A stretch of 64,000 nt of DNA from Prinsepia uniflora (Eukaryota; Streptophyta; Magnoliopsida; Rosales; Rosaceae). Every line of letters starts with the position of its first letter. Within the stretch, counting starts at the first letter, position 1. Positions 8,128-18,316 of the stretch are shown here, piece by piece. The translations under genes and the position numbers were made by a program. Under the pieces are notes generated by a model. The model saw nothing but the letters and a program-made list of their open reading frames with translations, ran no database searches and was not told the DNA's origin. The stretch lies in assembly GCA_032719365.1 (NCBI GenBank), contig CM064876.1:63421864-63485863 (forward strand), in the 5' to 3' direction.

Positions 8128-10934
8128 TGACAGGACCCGCCCCGATCCCACAGGGACCACAAGGGGACGTGCCCTGCTCCCGTCTGACACCCAATAATTC
8201 ATACCAATTTTAACCTCCAAACATTTAAAAGCATAAATAACCAAATAAACGTTATACATCAATTCCGAATTAAACGAATGTCAGACAAGGGATGAAAATC
8301 CGAAATACAAGTTGCGAGCACGACTCTATTAAAAACCTGCGGGTACACCACCCAACAGGGGTTCAGGTACGCAGAAAGTGGATCTATGCCTCAGCCTCTG
8401 GTTCCTCCTCTACCTCAGTTTCCCGACCTGGAGGGGTTATCAAAACATTGAAGGGTGAGTGGACCGAAACTCAAGTTTATGAAATCGTTTGATAAGTAAA
8501 ACATATAATTTACCCCTCCGTTTTCCAAACATGCGTGCAACATAATTCAAAATAAATAACCATATAATATGAACCATAAGGCATATAATAAAACCATAAC
8601 CGTAATTTTAGTTGCTGCACTATACACTCCAATCCCGACATCCCTGATGTCTGACGTCCCTGACGTCCAATAAGGTCACAATCACAAGGCTACGCGTGCC
8701 ACTCGGGTCTCAATTCCGAGTTCAATCCCCGAACCCCGTTCGGGTACAGCATCCCCGATGCTTAGCGTCATAGACGCTGGACGTTCTAGACGTCCGTGAC
8801 CTCTCCGGGGTACCTCATCCGGAGGAGACAATACAATATGGAAGGATCTATACAGTGCAGTAACAAATACATTTTATTGATATCCACATGCAAACATATA
8901 TATACATAGATAGAATCCGAACCAATCATTTAGTTTCATCGGACGGGTCTCAAGCCCAAATACCGTGAAACGTGCCATAACCATATTTTCCATATCATCA
9001 AAACCATCATTGTTTTAGCATGTGAATAAGTATAATAAAACCAGAAAACATTTATGCACACAAGGGTTTAGGAAAATGGCCCACTCACAGTACAGTCCTG
9101 CTGAAAACCGAGCGTTTACCCTCGATCTGGTACAATTACAAAATTCCTGTCACATCCAAAGTATACGTAAGGGTAAATACAAACCCCTAACATTCAACCA
9201 TGAAACCCTAGACCGAAACCGGTCCGGAAAAGCTGCCCGAACACGCTTTCCAAGGCAAAAACTCTCATTTTGACCAACTTAATGATCTCCGATCGACCCG
9301 AAACCACCGCCATTGGATCCGGATCGTCGAAACCTAAAGAATGGTGGTGGTCCCACCAAAATTACTGTTCACACGCGCCCCCACGCGCCTGGTCAACCCT
9401 CTGGTCAACGGTGCTACAGTACTGCAGACGTCAGCATGACGTCAGCATGACGTCACTGCTGACGTCAGCATGACGTCATCACTGACAGTGTCAGAGGACA
9501 CGTGTCAGCAGTCCATTGGTCCCTGGGCTGACTGAATTCTGACATGATGACGTCATCATGACGTCACTGCTGACGTCAGCATGATGACGTCATCCGCTAC
9601 AGTAACCGGGTCTGAGAACCGGGTCACCGCAGACCCACGGTTCGACCCGATCAGTTCTCTCCAACCCGACCACCATTTCTGATGGGATTTGTTCCTATGA
9701 ACTCGTCACGAAGTGTTCTATGGTTCTATGGACTCAAAACTAGTTTCTAGGTTCAAAGAACTACCTGAAAATTGACAGGAATCCGGCTGCCGGCTCTGGT
9801 TCGTCTTCTCCGGCGAGTCGTCCAGCTTCCAGCCGCGAACCTTGGTTTAAAATGGTCGTCTGGGTCCCTTAAGTGCGTCTTAGAAGCAAACAAACAAAAT
9901 CAACGTCAAAAACGATCGTTTCGAAGAAGGGAAGATAATCGGGTCTCACGGGTTTTTCAACCTACCGCCGCCGTGTCACCGCCGCACGTCGTCCAGTCCA
10001 GCAGAGGGTCGTCCTGCCGTCACAGTGATCCCAACCGTACGTTGGTTCGAGCCTCAGAGTGAAGGTTTGGACGGTTTGGTGACTGGGGCTGTTCGGGTCT
10101 CCTTCTCGGGTCTGGGAGGAATTTCGGCCGTGCAGGTGGTCGTGGGGTGGTGGCCGGCGTCTGGGGGGTGGCAGTTGGCCGCCTGGTGTTGCCGTGAGGG
10201 TGAGGTTGAAAGGTGAGGGCTGGTGTGTTTGTTCGAATGGTTAGCCGTGCACACGGTTTGGAAGAATGAAGAGTGAAAATTCTGAGAATTAATAAACAGG
10301 TTGGCTGGATGGTTTGAAGGGTTGAGATTAAATCTCAGCATAGGATCAATGGTGAGGATTTGAGGAGAGGAAATTAATTGTTTAATCCAATGGCCAACAG
10401 AGATCCATGTTTTAGGGAGTGTGGGGATGAGTGACACTTGTCACTCATCCAAGGGTCCAGAATGATTTGATTAAAGTAACCAGATTCCATAAATAAAATA
10501 ATATTTTAATCCGGTTCTCGGTTGGTTCGGTTAAATGCGAAATACTTCTGTGACCATAACTTCCCCGTACGAAGTCCGATTTCGGCGTGCCGCCTGTCTA
10601 CGGACTCAGGACGTCGAGACCTACCCAACGGTCCTTGAGTCAACTGAAAAATAGTTTCCAAGAGAAAAGTCAACATTTTCACCCCCAAATGTCCAAATTA
10701 CGGTAATGCCCTTGAACTTCCGATAGTCATAACTTTTTCCCTGATCGTCCGAAATGGACGTGCCACCTGTCTATGAACTCGTGACGTCCCGAACTACGTC
10801 ACGGTCATAGGTTAAAGTCCATTTAATTTATAAATCAAAAAGTCAACAATTGGCCATATCCAACGCAAGGGTAAAAGCGTCAATTCAAACATTAATTTAC
10901 AATATTAAAATCCTCGAATTTCCGGGGTGTTACT
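8128..10934 (-). repeat. 5' LTR of the Tekay-like element
   Basis: Copy of 721-3516, 11 bp longer because of one extra TGACGTCA-containing unit at 9426-9594. Its terminal base at 10934 is T where the other LTR has A, so the terminal TG of the element strand is mutated here. As the element's 5' LTR it would hold the active promoter. Confidence 0.93.
9426..9594. promoter_or_regulatory. Expanded TGACGTCA array in the 5' LTR
   Basis: Same array as in the 3' LTR but with eight TGACGTCA palindromes. The extra 11-bp unit (TGACGTCAGCA type) accounts for the whole length difference between the LTRs. This copy would drive element transcription. Confidence 0.6.
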
Positions 10935-12522
10935 TTGGTTATGGGGGCAAAAGTTGACTTTTTGACCGGGACCTTATTTGGACTTTTCGGAAGGACAGTT
11001 GGATAGGTCTCGGGACGCTGAATCCGTAGACAGGCGACATGCGCCAACCGGACCCGTTTTACAGACAAACGTAGGTGTGTTAATCGGTTTTTTGATTCGG
11101 TTTTTTTACCGAAATCAGTTGGAGGAATCGGTTCGGTTTGGTTTTTCCTCCAATGCGGTTTGGTTCGATTTTTTCTCCTATTCAGTTCGGTTCGGTTCGA
11201 TTTCGGTAAAATCGTTTTTTTTCTTCAAATTATGGTGAATCGGTTCAGTTGAACCGGTTCAATTTTCTCTAAAAACCGATTTTTTTGGTACTTTTATACA
11301 ATAATCAATATTTATTATCTAATTAATGTCCATTATAACCTAATTAAGATTTATTACAACTAATCAATATCCATTACAACTAATCAATGTTCATTACAAA
11401 GTAACCTAAAGCATTTCGATTCGGATCGGTTCGGTTCAGTTTGGTTTTTAGGTCAATTCGGTTTGGTTTGGTTTGGTTCGGTGTACTTATATCTAAAACC
11501 GAAACCAAACTGGTCCAGTTCGGTTTGGTTCAGTTTTCTCTAAACAGTCTCGGTTTTCCTTCGGTTCGGTATTTTTCAGTTCGGTTCGGTTTTTCGGTTG
11601 GTTTTTTCGAACCAATTAACAGGGCTAGACAAACGGGCGGGAGAGAGGACGAACATTTTGGCGTTGGTTTCGAGTCGTTCGGACACCGTTTCGATATTGT
11701 TTCGAGGGTCCAAAGACTTATGTTATGTTTTTAATTTGTAATTAATTCCCGGAAAATTATGGGAAATTAATATGATATTAGTTGAGCCATTAGTGACCAT
11801 TAATGATGATTTTGGATAGGATTCATGATTCCTGGAAAATTTCGGAAATTACGAAAAAACGTGCAGCTCAGAATCGAGCGGTTTGGACGGTGTGTGAGTG
11901 GACGTTTGTTTTATAAATTTATATGCATGCATAGTTAAATGCTTTACATGATTTTATTTGCAATGATTGCTTGATGATTTGATACGATTATTTATGAATT
12001 TAATAATTATTTTAATTGGTCTTTCACGCACGTTTTACGAGGAAAGTACAATTGATGTTTTGGGCTAGGCCCGGGATTTTAAAATGATGTTTTGACTTGG
12101 ATTGGGAGTTAATGATGATTTTATGGAATATTTAATGATTTATGAATATTATTTTACGGATTTACGTGAAATGAGATTTCGGGCTTGAGACCCTATTGTA
12201 AATGGTTTTGACATGGTTTTAAAGATAATTTTGAAATAAAGCGTTTGATTGGATTTATGTTCGGTGCCCCATTTGTGTAATTCTTGGGTAGACTTCGGAT
12301 GTTCGGTGCCCCACTCACACCTTTCCTGTTTTGATGACTCTCCAGGCCGTGGCACGACGTTCGGGGCTGATCAAGAGGTGGAGGAATGAGCGGAAATCAG
12401 TGTAGTTATCCCTTGTCTGACAGGTGTTGAGGGGTAGTTTCGGGACTTCAGTTGACTTGTCAGACGGGAGCAGGACCAGACACAGTTATCAAAGTCCAGT
12501 TGGGACGGGTCCTGTCATCCAC

Positions 12523-12655
12523 CATGAAATCAACGACGGGTCTGCAAGCGACATGGGGACAAGCGTCGTCTATGCAGACGCAAACACCTTTGGGCAATTA
12601 ACCTGAGTTTTCCGCTGTATAAATATCCCAAAACGGCGAGGAGCTGCAACGGATT
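12523..12655 (-). pseudogene. NPR1-like BTB/zinc-finger exon fragment (5' piece), captured by the MULE
   Basis: Minus-strand translation gives LAVLGYLYSGKLR, then after a one-base frame change and a stop, PKGVCVCIDDACPHVACRP, leading into the piece at 590-649. This is the end of the BTB domain and the C2HC zinc-finger motif of NPR1-type transcription co-regulators (Cys, Cys, His, Cys spaced as in the family). NPR1 proteins act in nucleus and cytosol as salicylate-responsive cofactors of TGA bZIP factors. The copy begins right after a 32-bp duplicated stretch that joins it to the kinase fragment. The internal frame break means it is not translated as a functional domain. Confidence 0.75.
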
Positions 12656-12710
12656 TGAATTCCTTTGGTTTCTCAATTTGGATTGCTTGAATTCCTTTGG
12701 TTTCTCAATT
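12655..12710. repeat. 32-bp-period tandem duplication at the kinase/NPR1 fusion point
   Basis: The stretch TTGAATTCCTTTGGTTTCTC occurs at 12655 and again at 12687. The duplicated unit sits exactly where the RLCK-like and NPR1-like fragments meet, as expected of a repair or template-switch joint. Confidence 0.7.
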
Positions 12711-12777
12711 CCGGAGCGGATTGTGATTCCTGCTTTTTGGACTTGAATTTGTTCTTGAAGGGAAGGAAGCACTTCAT
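12673..12777 (-). pseudogene. N-terminal fragment of an RLCK-VII (PBL-like) protein kinase, captured by the MULE
   Basis: An ATG at 12777 (minus) opens a 34-codon frame starting MKCFLPFKNKFKSK and containing SQSAPELRNQ, closed by TGA at 12673-12675. Short MKCF... starts followed by a basic, Ser-rich stretch and SAPEL are typical of plant receptor-like cytoplasmic kinases of subfamily VII (PBL19/20 kind), which act in immune signalling at the plasma membrane. Only the N-terminal variable region is present, with no kinase domain. The frame stops inside a 32-bp tandem repeat at the junction with the NPR1-like piece. The identification rests on a short N-terminus and is less certain than the NPR1 match. 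Confidence 0.55.
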
Positions 12778-13461
12778 TTCTTAATCAAGCTCTAAGCTTT
12801 TGACAATATCGAAGTCCGAATAGCTCTAATGGTGTATGTTTAGGTGCAAAAAATGCTAGCTTCAACTCATTGAGAGGGATTGAGAGAGATGAAAAGCTGC
12901 AAAAGAAAGGTGAATTAGATGGCAATTGGATGAATAGAGGAAACCCAGAAAGAAAATAAGGGAGAGAAAATTTGGGAATGTAAACAACACGAGAAGGCAC
13001 AGAAAAAAAGGTCAATGAAAGAGAGGAAAAATGAAGACCCAAATGGGAAAATGAGGGAAACAAAACAAAGAATACAGCTTTATAGGAAAAGAAACAAAGA
13101 TGGTGAAACCCAGTTGGCAATTGAGGATAAAGATGTTGAAGAAGTCAAACCCAGATTGAATTTGAAGGAGAAGGAATAGGCAGATACTAAAATAGAGACG
13201 GGTGAGAACACAGGAAAAAAAGGGCAAAAATGGAGATTGTCATGTGCAAAAGGGTAAAAAATGAAGAAACGGTAATCAGAATAAAAAGGGACAGGACTAA
13301 ACACGGACAGATTTTCCCACCGAGTAAAAAATCAAAGAAAGAGGAAGAGAAAAAACAGACCACGAAAACGGTTCAATTTTTTTTTTAGGGCTTTATTTGT
13401 GTGTTCTCTTCTTCATCGATTCCCATGAAAACGGATCAAGCAATCACAATCCCAAAACACC
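12778..13461 (-). promoter_or_regulatory. Probable captured promoter/5' UTR upstream of the RLCK-like ATG
   Basis: Between the right TIR and the kinase-like ATG lie about 680 bp, pyrimidine-rich on the minus strand (CT-rich runs as in plant 5' UTRs), containing a CTTTCTTTTGCAG stretch that resembles a splice acceptor. Three overlapping open frames here are low-complexity (F, S, L rich) and have no family. I infer captured upstream sequence of the kinase gene. Promoter activity is not shown. Confidence 0.35.
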
Positions 13462-13707
13462 TTTATGAAGAATAAAGAGTTTTAAAAGAAAATATAATAA
13501 AATGAACAAAATATCCTAATTTCCCTTACTAATTTTTTACTATTACTGCCACGTCATCAAAATTAACGGCGTTAATAATTTTGATTGACGGATGGTGTAA
13601 CGGTCTTGACGATGTACCTGTTCCCGCAGCACACTGAGACAAATTTCTGTTTCTGATGCATTTTGAGACTTCGTGGCGTGTTCATTATGCACTTAGTGTA
13701 ATAAGCC
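13462..13707 (-). repeat. MULE terminal inverted repeat, right
   Basis: Inverted partner of 331-575. It ends with ...GTGTAATAAGCC and is followed at once by the AACAAAATA target duplication at 13708-13716. Confidence 0.85.
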
Positions 13708-13716
13708 AACAAAATA

Positions 13717-14100
13717 AGGGAGAGTGGAAGGTAAAAAGATAGCAAATATGCGTTGATGACTCCTTCACATCCCGGGAACACATTGGGTTGCCTCCTAACA
13801 AGCGCTTGAAGTTTAACGTCCATACAGCCTAAACAGAAATGCAAGTTAGTTAGTAAGAGATGTACGTTTGTCAAGAATGCAAGTTAGATATGCAAATTTA
13901 AGTTAGGGATGCAATTTGAGTTAAAGGTGCAAGTTAGATTAAAGATGCAATGCCAGTTAGAATGAAATATGCAAGTTAGTTAAACTAATGATATAAGTTA
14001 AAATTGTCATGACAAGTAATGTAAGTTAAGATATAAACAAATGTAAAATGAAATAAACCTGTGTAATGTAAGTTAAGATGTAAGTTAATGTCTGCATCGA
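13717..14100. repeat. Spacer with degenerate GCAAGTTAG-type short repeats
   Basis: From about 13843 to 14095 variants of ATGCAAGTTAG recur many times with irregular spacing (GCAAGTTAG, GTAAGTTAAGAT, TATAAGTTA). Bases 13741-13830 resemble non-coding sequence often found in plant repeats. No gene is seen. Confidence 0.5.
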
Positions 14101-15007
14101 ACTACACCATGCACACCCCTACTTCTTAGTGCTGCCATGTGTTTTTGGAATACTAGTACTAATACTTTCGATCTTGGAGTTGGACCAATGACCCCAACTC
14201 ATCTAGATCGACTTGGCAATTTTGTTTGGTTTGACTTCGTCCAAGAGAGTTGCTGATTTTACTAACCTGTGTAATCATCCCTATTGTCCCATGGATACTT
14301 CAACTGAGATAATTAGGGCTCCACATTTCTCAATAGTTTCAACATTAGCTATCCTCCAATTTTTAGATAATCTTTGCCCCTTTGTTGTGGATGGCAAACT
14401 CACAGAGGAGGATTCTTTCACACATTTGGGCCTTTCTAGTAATTACTTAAGTAGTGCTTATGAGAAAATTCAGTTCTACCATTTTTGGTTGGATTGGTTT
14501 GTCTTCCCGAATGCCTCTAAGGGTATAAAAATGGAATGGGTTCCATTGGCTGAAGTTTTAGCATCATGTGAGGATATTGCTATAGGTCCAATTGTCTTAG
14601 TCCTACATCATCCTTCACTCCATCACTTGTTTCTCATGATCGAAAACACGTTTGAATGGACCCTTATGGATGGTATAGGCTCGGCTGAATTGGTCTGTCC
14701 CAATGTTCCTGTGAATGGATCTCCATACGATTGCATATCATTCTTCTTTGAATTGAGGTTTCGTCCAAGGGAACATTGGGAAGCCAGTATCACTTGTTAT
14801 TTTCCTCTTTTTGATCTCGAGGAAAGTTTCTTAACTCTCTCTGTAATGCATATACGTTGGAGGACAAATGCACGAGACTTCATCAATTGTATATTAACAA
14901 GGGATTTGTTGAAAGGAGGCAATAATCATGCCAAATCACTCCTTGGTTTTGAACTTGTCTGGCGAGATGAGGTCAGGGATTTGGGGGGAATGCTCGTTCT
15001 CCACTGA
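14101..15007 (+). pseudogene. Plant mobile domain (PMD, aminotransferase-like) pseudogene
   Basis: Two frames join here. 14101-14212 reads LLSAAMCFWNTSTNTF, then DLGVGPMTPTHLD, the N-terminal part of a PMD domain. One frame change near 14213 leads to a 264-codon frame beginning LFGLTS and containing FWLDWFVFPNASKG and IAIGPIVLVLHHPSLHHLF, which matches the PMD pattern of a Trp/Phe-rich helix and an 'A.GP.VL..L...L' stretch. PMD proteins (MAIN/MAIL family) are plant nuclear proteins linked to silencing, and the domain also occurs in Mutator- and gypsy-type transposons. No start codon or intron structure is visible and the protein is truncated at its end, so this is a relic, host- or transposon-derived. 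Confidence 0.55.
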
Positions 15008-15712
15008 TAATTGGCGGCCAGAGGCAATGGGAGAAGGCAGCGGGGCACGAAAATGGATCGGGTTTTCAGGGGCTGGTTTAGGGGAGTTTGCCATTGGGAC
15101 TAAACTCAAAAAATTGTTTTGTCTTCATTTTTCTTTATTTTGTTGTTAAAGAAGACGAAAGAAAAAGGGTAAGGAGCAGCAATGATGACATGTCTTGGGC
15201 TTCACTTGCCTCCCCAAGAAGGCAAGAATGATGCATGATCACCACATTCCCTTTCACTTTTGGTGTTCACTTTTTTCTTTTCCTCACTTTCTTTACAGCT
15301 CTATTGTTAATCAGGTGGATTTAAAGCTGTTGAGTTTCTAAGTTAAATATATTTTTAGAGAGATGTACGTATATAATGTGATTCTAATTAATACATCTTA
15401 ACACAAGCTACTAGTCGGTGGAAGTCTCGAATCCCCCCTTCAATATATTCTTATATAATAAAAACACATATTACCACAAATAATAAATGATTTTGAAAAT
15501 GATGGCTTCATTTCATGTTCAAGAAAGAAAAAAGAGATTCAATCATGGTGCTAATCGCCTGATCATATTATTCAAACCATTTTATTGTTCACAAGTTTAT
15601 CATTTTTAATCTTGTGAAAAGATGCATGAGGGTATGCATGCAAGTTTGTTAGTCACACTTAATTAAAGGGTATATTCAATTACTTAGTATTCTAAACAGT
15701 TATCGATATACC

Positions 15713-15840
15713 ATCTATTTATACAACATGCAAGTGTTTTTTTTTTTCCCTTAAGAAAAAGGAACTCATGGTATATTTTCAAGATCTATTTATACAACAT
15801 GCAAATGTTTTTTTCCCCCTTACAAAAAAAAAGGAACTTG
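15713..15840. repeat. Imperfect direct duplication, about 57 bp
   Basis: ATCTATTTATACAACATGCA is followed by a T-run, CCCTTA, an A-rich stretch and GGAACT, at 15713-15770 and again at 15784-15840, differing mainly in homopolymer length. Confidence 0.65.
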
Positions 15841-17251
15841 GTGGTTGCAATAGGTATCATGTATTTTATGCAATAGGTTTTGTGATGAAATGACAAGAAA
15901 TGTTGGAGGACACCAAAAACTACATTTTTCATATTTAAGTTACTACAAAAGAAATTTTTCGTCCTTATTATTCTTTACATAAAAAAAAAAATCGTAGATA
16001 TAGGCTTATAGCTAGAACAAAGTTCTTCCAACCCTTTTCTGATTTTATTTTTTTAAGTACCAAACGGAGGCCTAAATTGAGAAACCTCAAGTGTATTTTA
16101 ATCCTAAAACACATAAAAAGGAATTAAACAAAAAACACGAAATCACAAAATTATTCTTTGTTTTATTTAGGGATTTGACCGAAAACTTACCAGCTCGTCA
16201 GTATCAGGCGCCAATGACGTAGAAATCTCAAGCACCATTGATTGAGCGATCCCACGTGTCACCGACAGAGCGAAGTATCTTTATATTCATAATCTTTTAA
16301 AATATATAAATGCTTCGATTTTTTATGGCAATGAAATACGTCCCATAAATTTTTATACATATTTGAAGATAGCTATGATCATGTGCACTGTTAAGGCTGC
16401 TAAAGGCTTACAAATTGAGAGGACAACATTAATAAAAGATACATAGGCAAGAATGGGGTTTAGGCAGCTTTTGGTACAAATTTAAGATTACTGCTAGATT
16501 TTAAATTTCTGTTAATTTTAAACTGTTGTTGTGTATTCACATTGTATGAGATTATTGTATAAGCTAAAAGGTATACTTAAAAATTCATTATTTACAAAAC
16601 TACTAGATTGAAGTTTGAGATTTTTTTTTCCTGTTAAAAAATGATAGGAAAATTTTCACAAATCAACACATAAGTGGCTCATAGTTTGTGTAATCATTGA
16701 CTCTAGAGTGGCCCATTATTTTATGATTCAGGCCTAGGACCCATTGTTGCCAATATGGTAATGGGGAGTAGGCCCAGTCTCATATAGGGATCCTTCTATA
16801 ATCAAACCATTATATGATTGAACTAACCAAACCAAAGGGATCAGAGAACAGTGAAGAGACCACTTGAAGGAATTATGTCTCCCTTGCTGATCTTGTTAAG
16901 AAAGAAAGCAATTCAGCACGGACACTATCAACTACTCCATTCCTCTTCATCATTTTTGTGAGACCGTGAGGTTTCCTTAAGCTTTATACACAGAAAATGT
17001 TGAACGTGCTTACATTTATTTCGAGTCAATAATATCCTTAAGTAATTTTGGCGACTAAGAACTTTCACATCAAATTCTCTAAAAAAAAAACTATCAAATT
17101 TAATTTAAAATAGCCAAAAAACTATTAATAGCTAATAAATTTTTAATATTATCAAAATCAATACTCAGTATATCTAAAAAAAAAAAAGAAGTTAAAATTT
17201 GTATGAAAACTCTCAAAACATCTTCAATTGACTCTTCAAAGTTAGATTCAG

Positions 17252-17440
17252 ACAAATTTGACTCAAAATTTGTCCAAAAATAGTAGACTCTCCACTTTTA
17301 ATGTTAAACTTAACATAATGAATAATAATGCTAGTTACATTTAACCAATTAGAATTCATTTAGATAAATTTGAAATTAAATATAAAGAGTCTGCTGTAAA
17401 ATTATTTTAATTCTTTTGGACAAATTTTAAGTCAAAATTA
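17252..17440. repeat. MITE-like hairpin repeat
   Basis: The arm at 17253-17291 (containing ACTCAAAATTTGTCCAAAA and AGACTCT) is matched in inverted orientation by 17386-17440 (AGAGTCTGCTG ... TTTTGGACAAATTTTAAGT), around an AT-rich centre. Size and structure fit a small MITE. No target duplication was established. Confidence 0.4.
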
Positions 17441-17989
17441 GTTACTAGTATTAGGGTTTACTAATATGTCTTTTCAATATGTCGTCAGATATTTGAGGTT
17501 CGCTTTTTGCAACAGTTTAGAATTGATACTTAATGTGTATATTCTTTTCTCCCAATGATACTATATATCCCCAAAAAAAATATTCTAATTGGTAGCATTG
17601 TTTGAGCTAATCATTGAACAAATTGTGCTTATAGCAGTATTCTCAAAATCCTCGGATAGGCACTAGGTGCCTTCTTGTTGTCTTCATTTTGAGAAATAGC
17701 AGCATTTTTTTATTATCAGGAAATGGAAATTTCATTCAGGAAAAGCCGAGACGGAAAAAGCAATACAACATGAAACAAAAATAGCAGGAAGAAAACATAT
17801 AGGAAGAAATTCGGAGTAAAAACGCATGATATATCATAAAACGTCCACTACTAGGCCCGAAAGGAAAAACATTAGCTATGGGGCAAGATAGATCATCATT
17901 GTTTAAAACAAACACTAAAAATGATGGAGGACGGTCGATACAAACTTCCTTGCACATTTTTCATCGGACTTGAGTAGCTAAGATATCAG

Positions 17990-18316
17990 CTACCATGTTT
18001 GTACTTCGAGGGAACCAATGAAAACGGATTCACTCAAAGTGAGGACGATGATCGTGTGTTGAGAAATGATGGGGAAGATTACCCGATTTCCACGATCAAT
18101 ACAGCCAAAAACACACTTCATCAGGGCTTGGGAATCCGACTCTACAATCACATCACAGAAACCACGACCCCGAGCAAATTCCACACTGGTGAGAACGGCC
18201 CAAACTTCAACAATGAGAACATTCTTTGTGCGCATTGACTCACATATAGCACCACAGAAAGCACCCTCCGAGTTACGGATGATGGCCTTATAACCAGCAG
18301 GAGCGTCCGAGCACAA
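17990..18316 (-). pseudogene. LINE RNase H-like domain fragment
   Basis: Contains AIIRNSEGAFCGAICE, VEVWAVLTSVEFARGRGF and VIVESDSQALMKCV, the layout of the RNase H domain (RVT_3 type) at the C-terminus of plant L1 ORF2. The start codon is arbitrary. The domain lies downstream of the RT on the element strand. Confidence 0.7.

Larger units (their letters stand above)
721..10934 (-). mobile_element. Young, nearly intact Ty3/gypsy chromovirus (Tekay-like)
   Basis: Two almost identical LTRs (721-3516 and 8128-10934) enclose 4.6 kb encoding Gag, protease, RT, RNase H, integrase and a C-terminal chromodomain on the minus strand. The target duplication TTGGT is perfect (716-720 and 10935-10939). 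The PBS matches initiator tRNA-Met and the PPT abuts the 3' LTR. By eye the LTRs differ at about five positions plus one 11-bp repeat unit, so insertion was recent. LTRs near 2.8 kb and the chromodomain fit the Tekay/Del clade. One frame break in the Gag zinc knuckle is the only lesion found. Confidence 0.93.
650..12517 (+). mobile_element. Solo LTR of a chromovirus-like element, interrupted by the Tekay element
   Basis: Starts TGTGACGACCCG at 650 and ends GGGTCCTGTCA at 12517, with a perfect 5-bp target duplication TCCAC at 645-649 and 12518-12522. Without the nested Tekay element it is about 1.65 kb and has no internal domain, so it is a solo LTR left by LTR-LTR recombination. It keeps the motifs of the other gypsy LTRs here: GTGAGTGGAC with TTTTATAAAT and ATGCATGC near 11893-11931, CCACTCACACC near 12311, CTCCAGGCCGTGG near 12341, and the GTCTGACA/TGTCAGAC pair at 12415-12422 and 12458-12465. 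The part at 11070-11600 is rich in GGTTCGGTTT-like repeats. Confidence 0.85.
331..13707 (-). mobile_element. Non-autonomous Mutator-like element (Pack-MULE) carrying NPR1-like and RLCK-like gene pieces, split by nested LTR elements
   Basis: The ends are long terminal inverted repeats of about 245 bp (331-575 and 13462-13707) starting GGCGTATTAC and, in reverse complement, GGCTTATTAC. They are flanked by a 9-bp direct repeat, AATAAAATA at 322-330 and AACAAAATA at 13708-13716, with one mismatch. Long TIRs plus 9-bp TSDs are the Mutator hallmark. Removing the nested LTR material leaves about 1.5 kb. No transposase is present, so it depended on a MULE elsewhere. The interior carries, in the minus direction, an upstream region, the first codons of an RLCK-VII-like kinase and part of an NPR1-like exon, which is Pack-MULE organisation. 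Strand is given by the captured genes. Confidence 0.8.
15008..17705. other. AT-rich spacer, no gene seen
   Basis: About 2.7 kb with many A/T runs and frequent stops in all frames. A remnant frame to 15149 continues the PMD neighbourhood without similarity. Two minor structures are listed separately: a direct duplication at 15713-15840 and a hairpin-type repeat at 17252-17440. Confidence 0.6.

Noticed and set aside
12785..13304. Overlapping minus-strand frames rich in Phe, Ser and Leu
   Set aside because: Translation of pyrimidine-rich upstream sequence in several frames; no single consistent protein and no family pattern.
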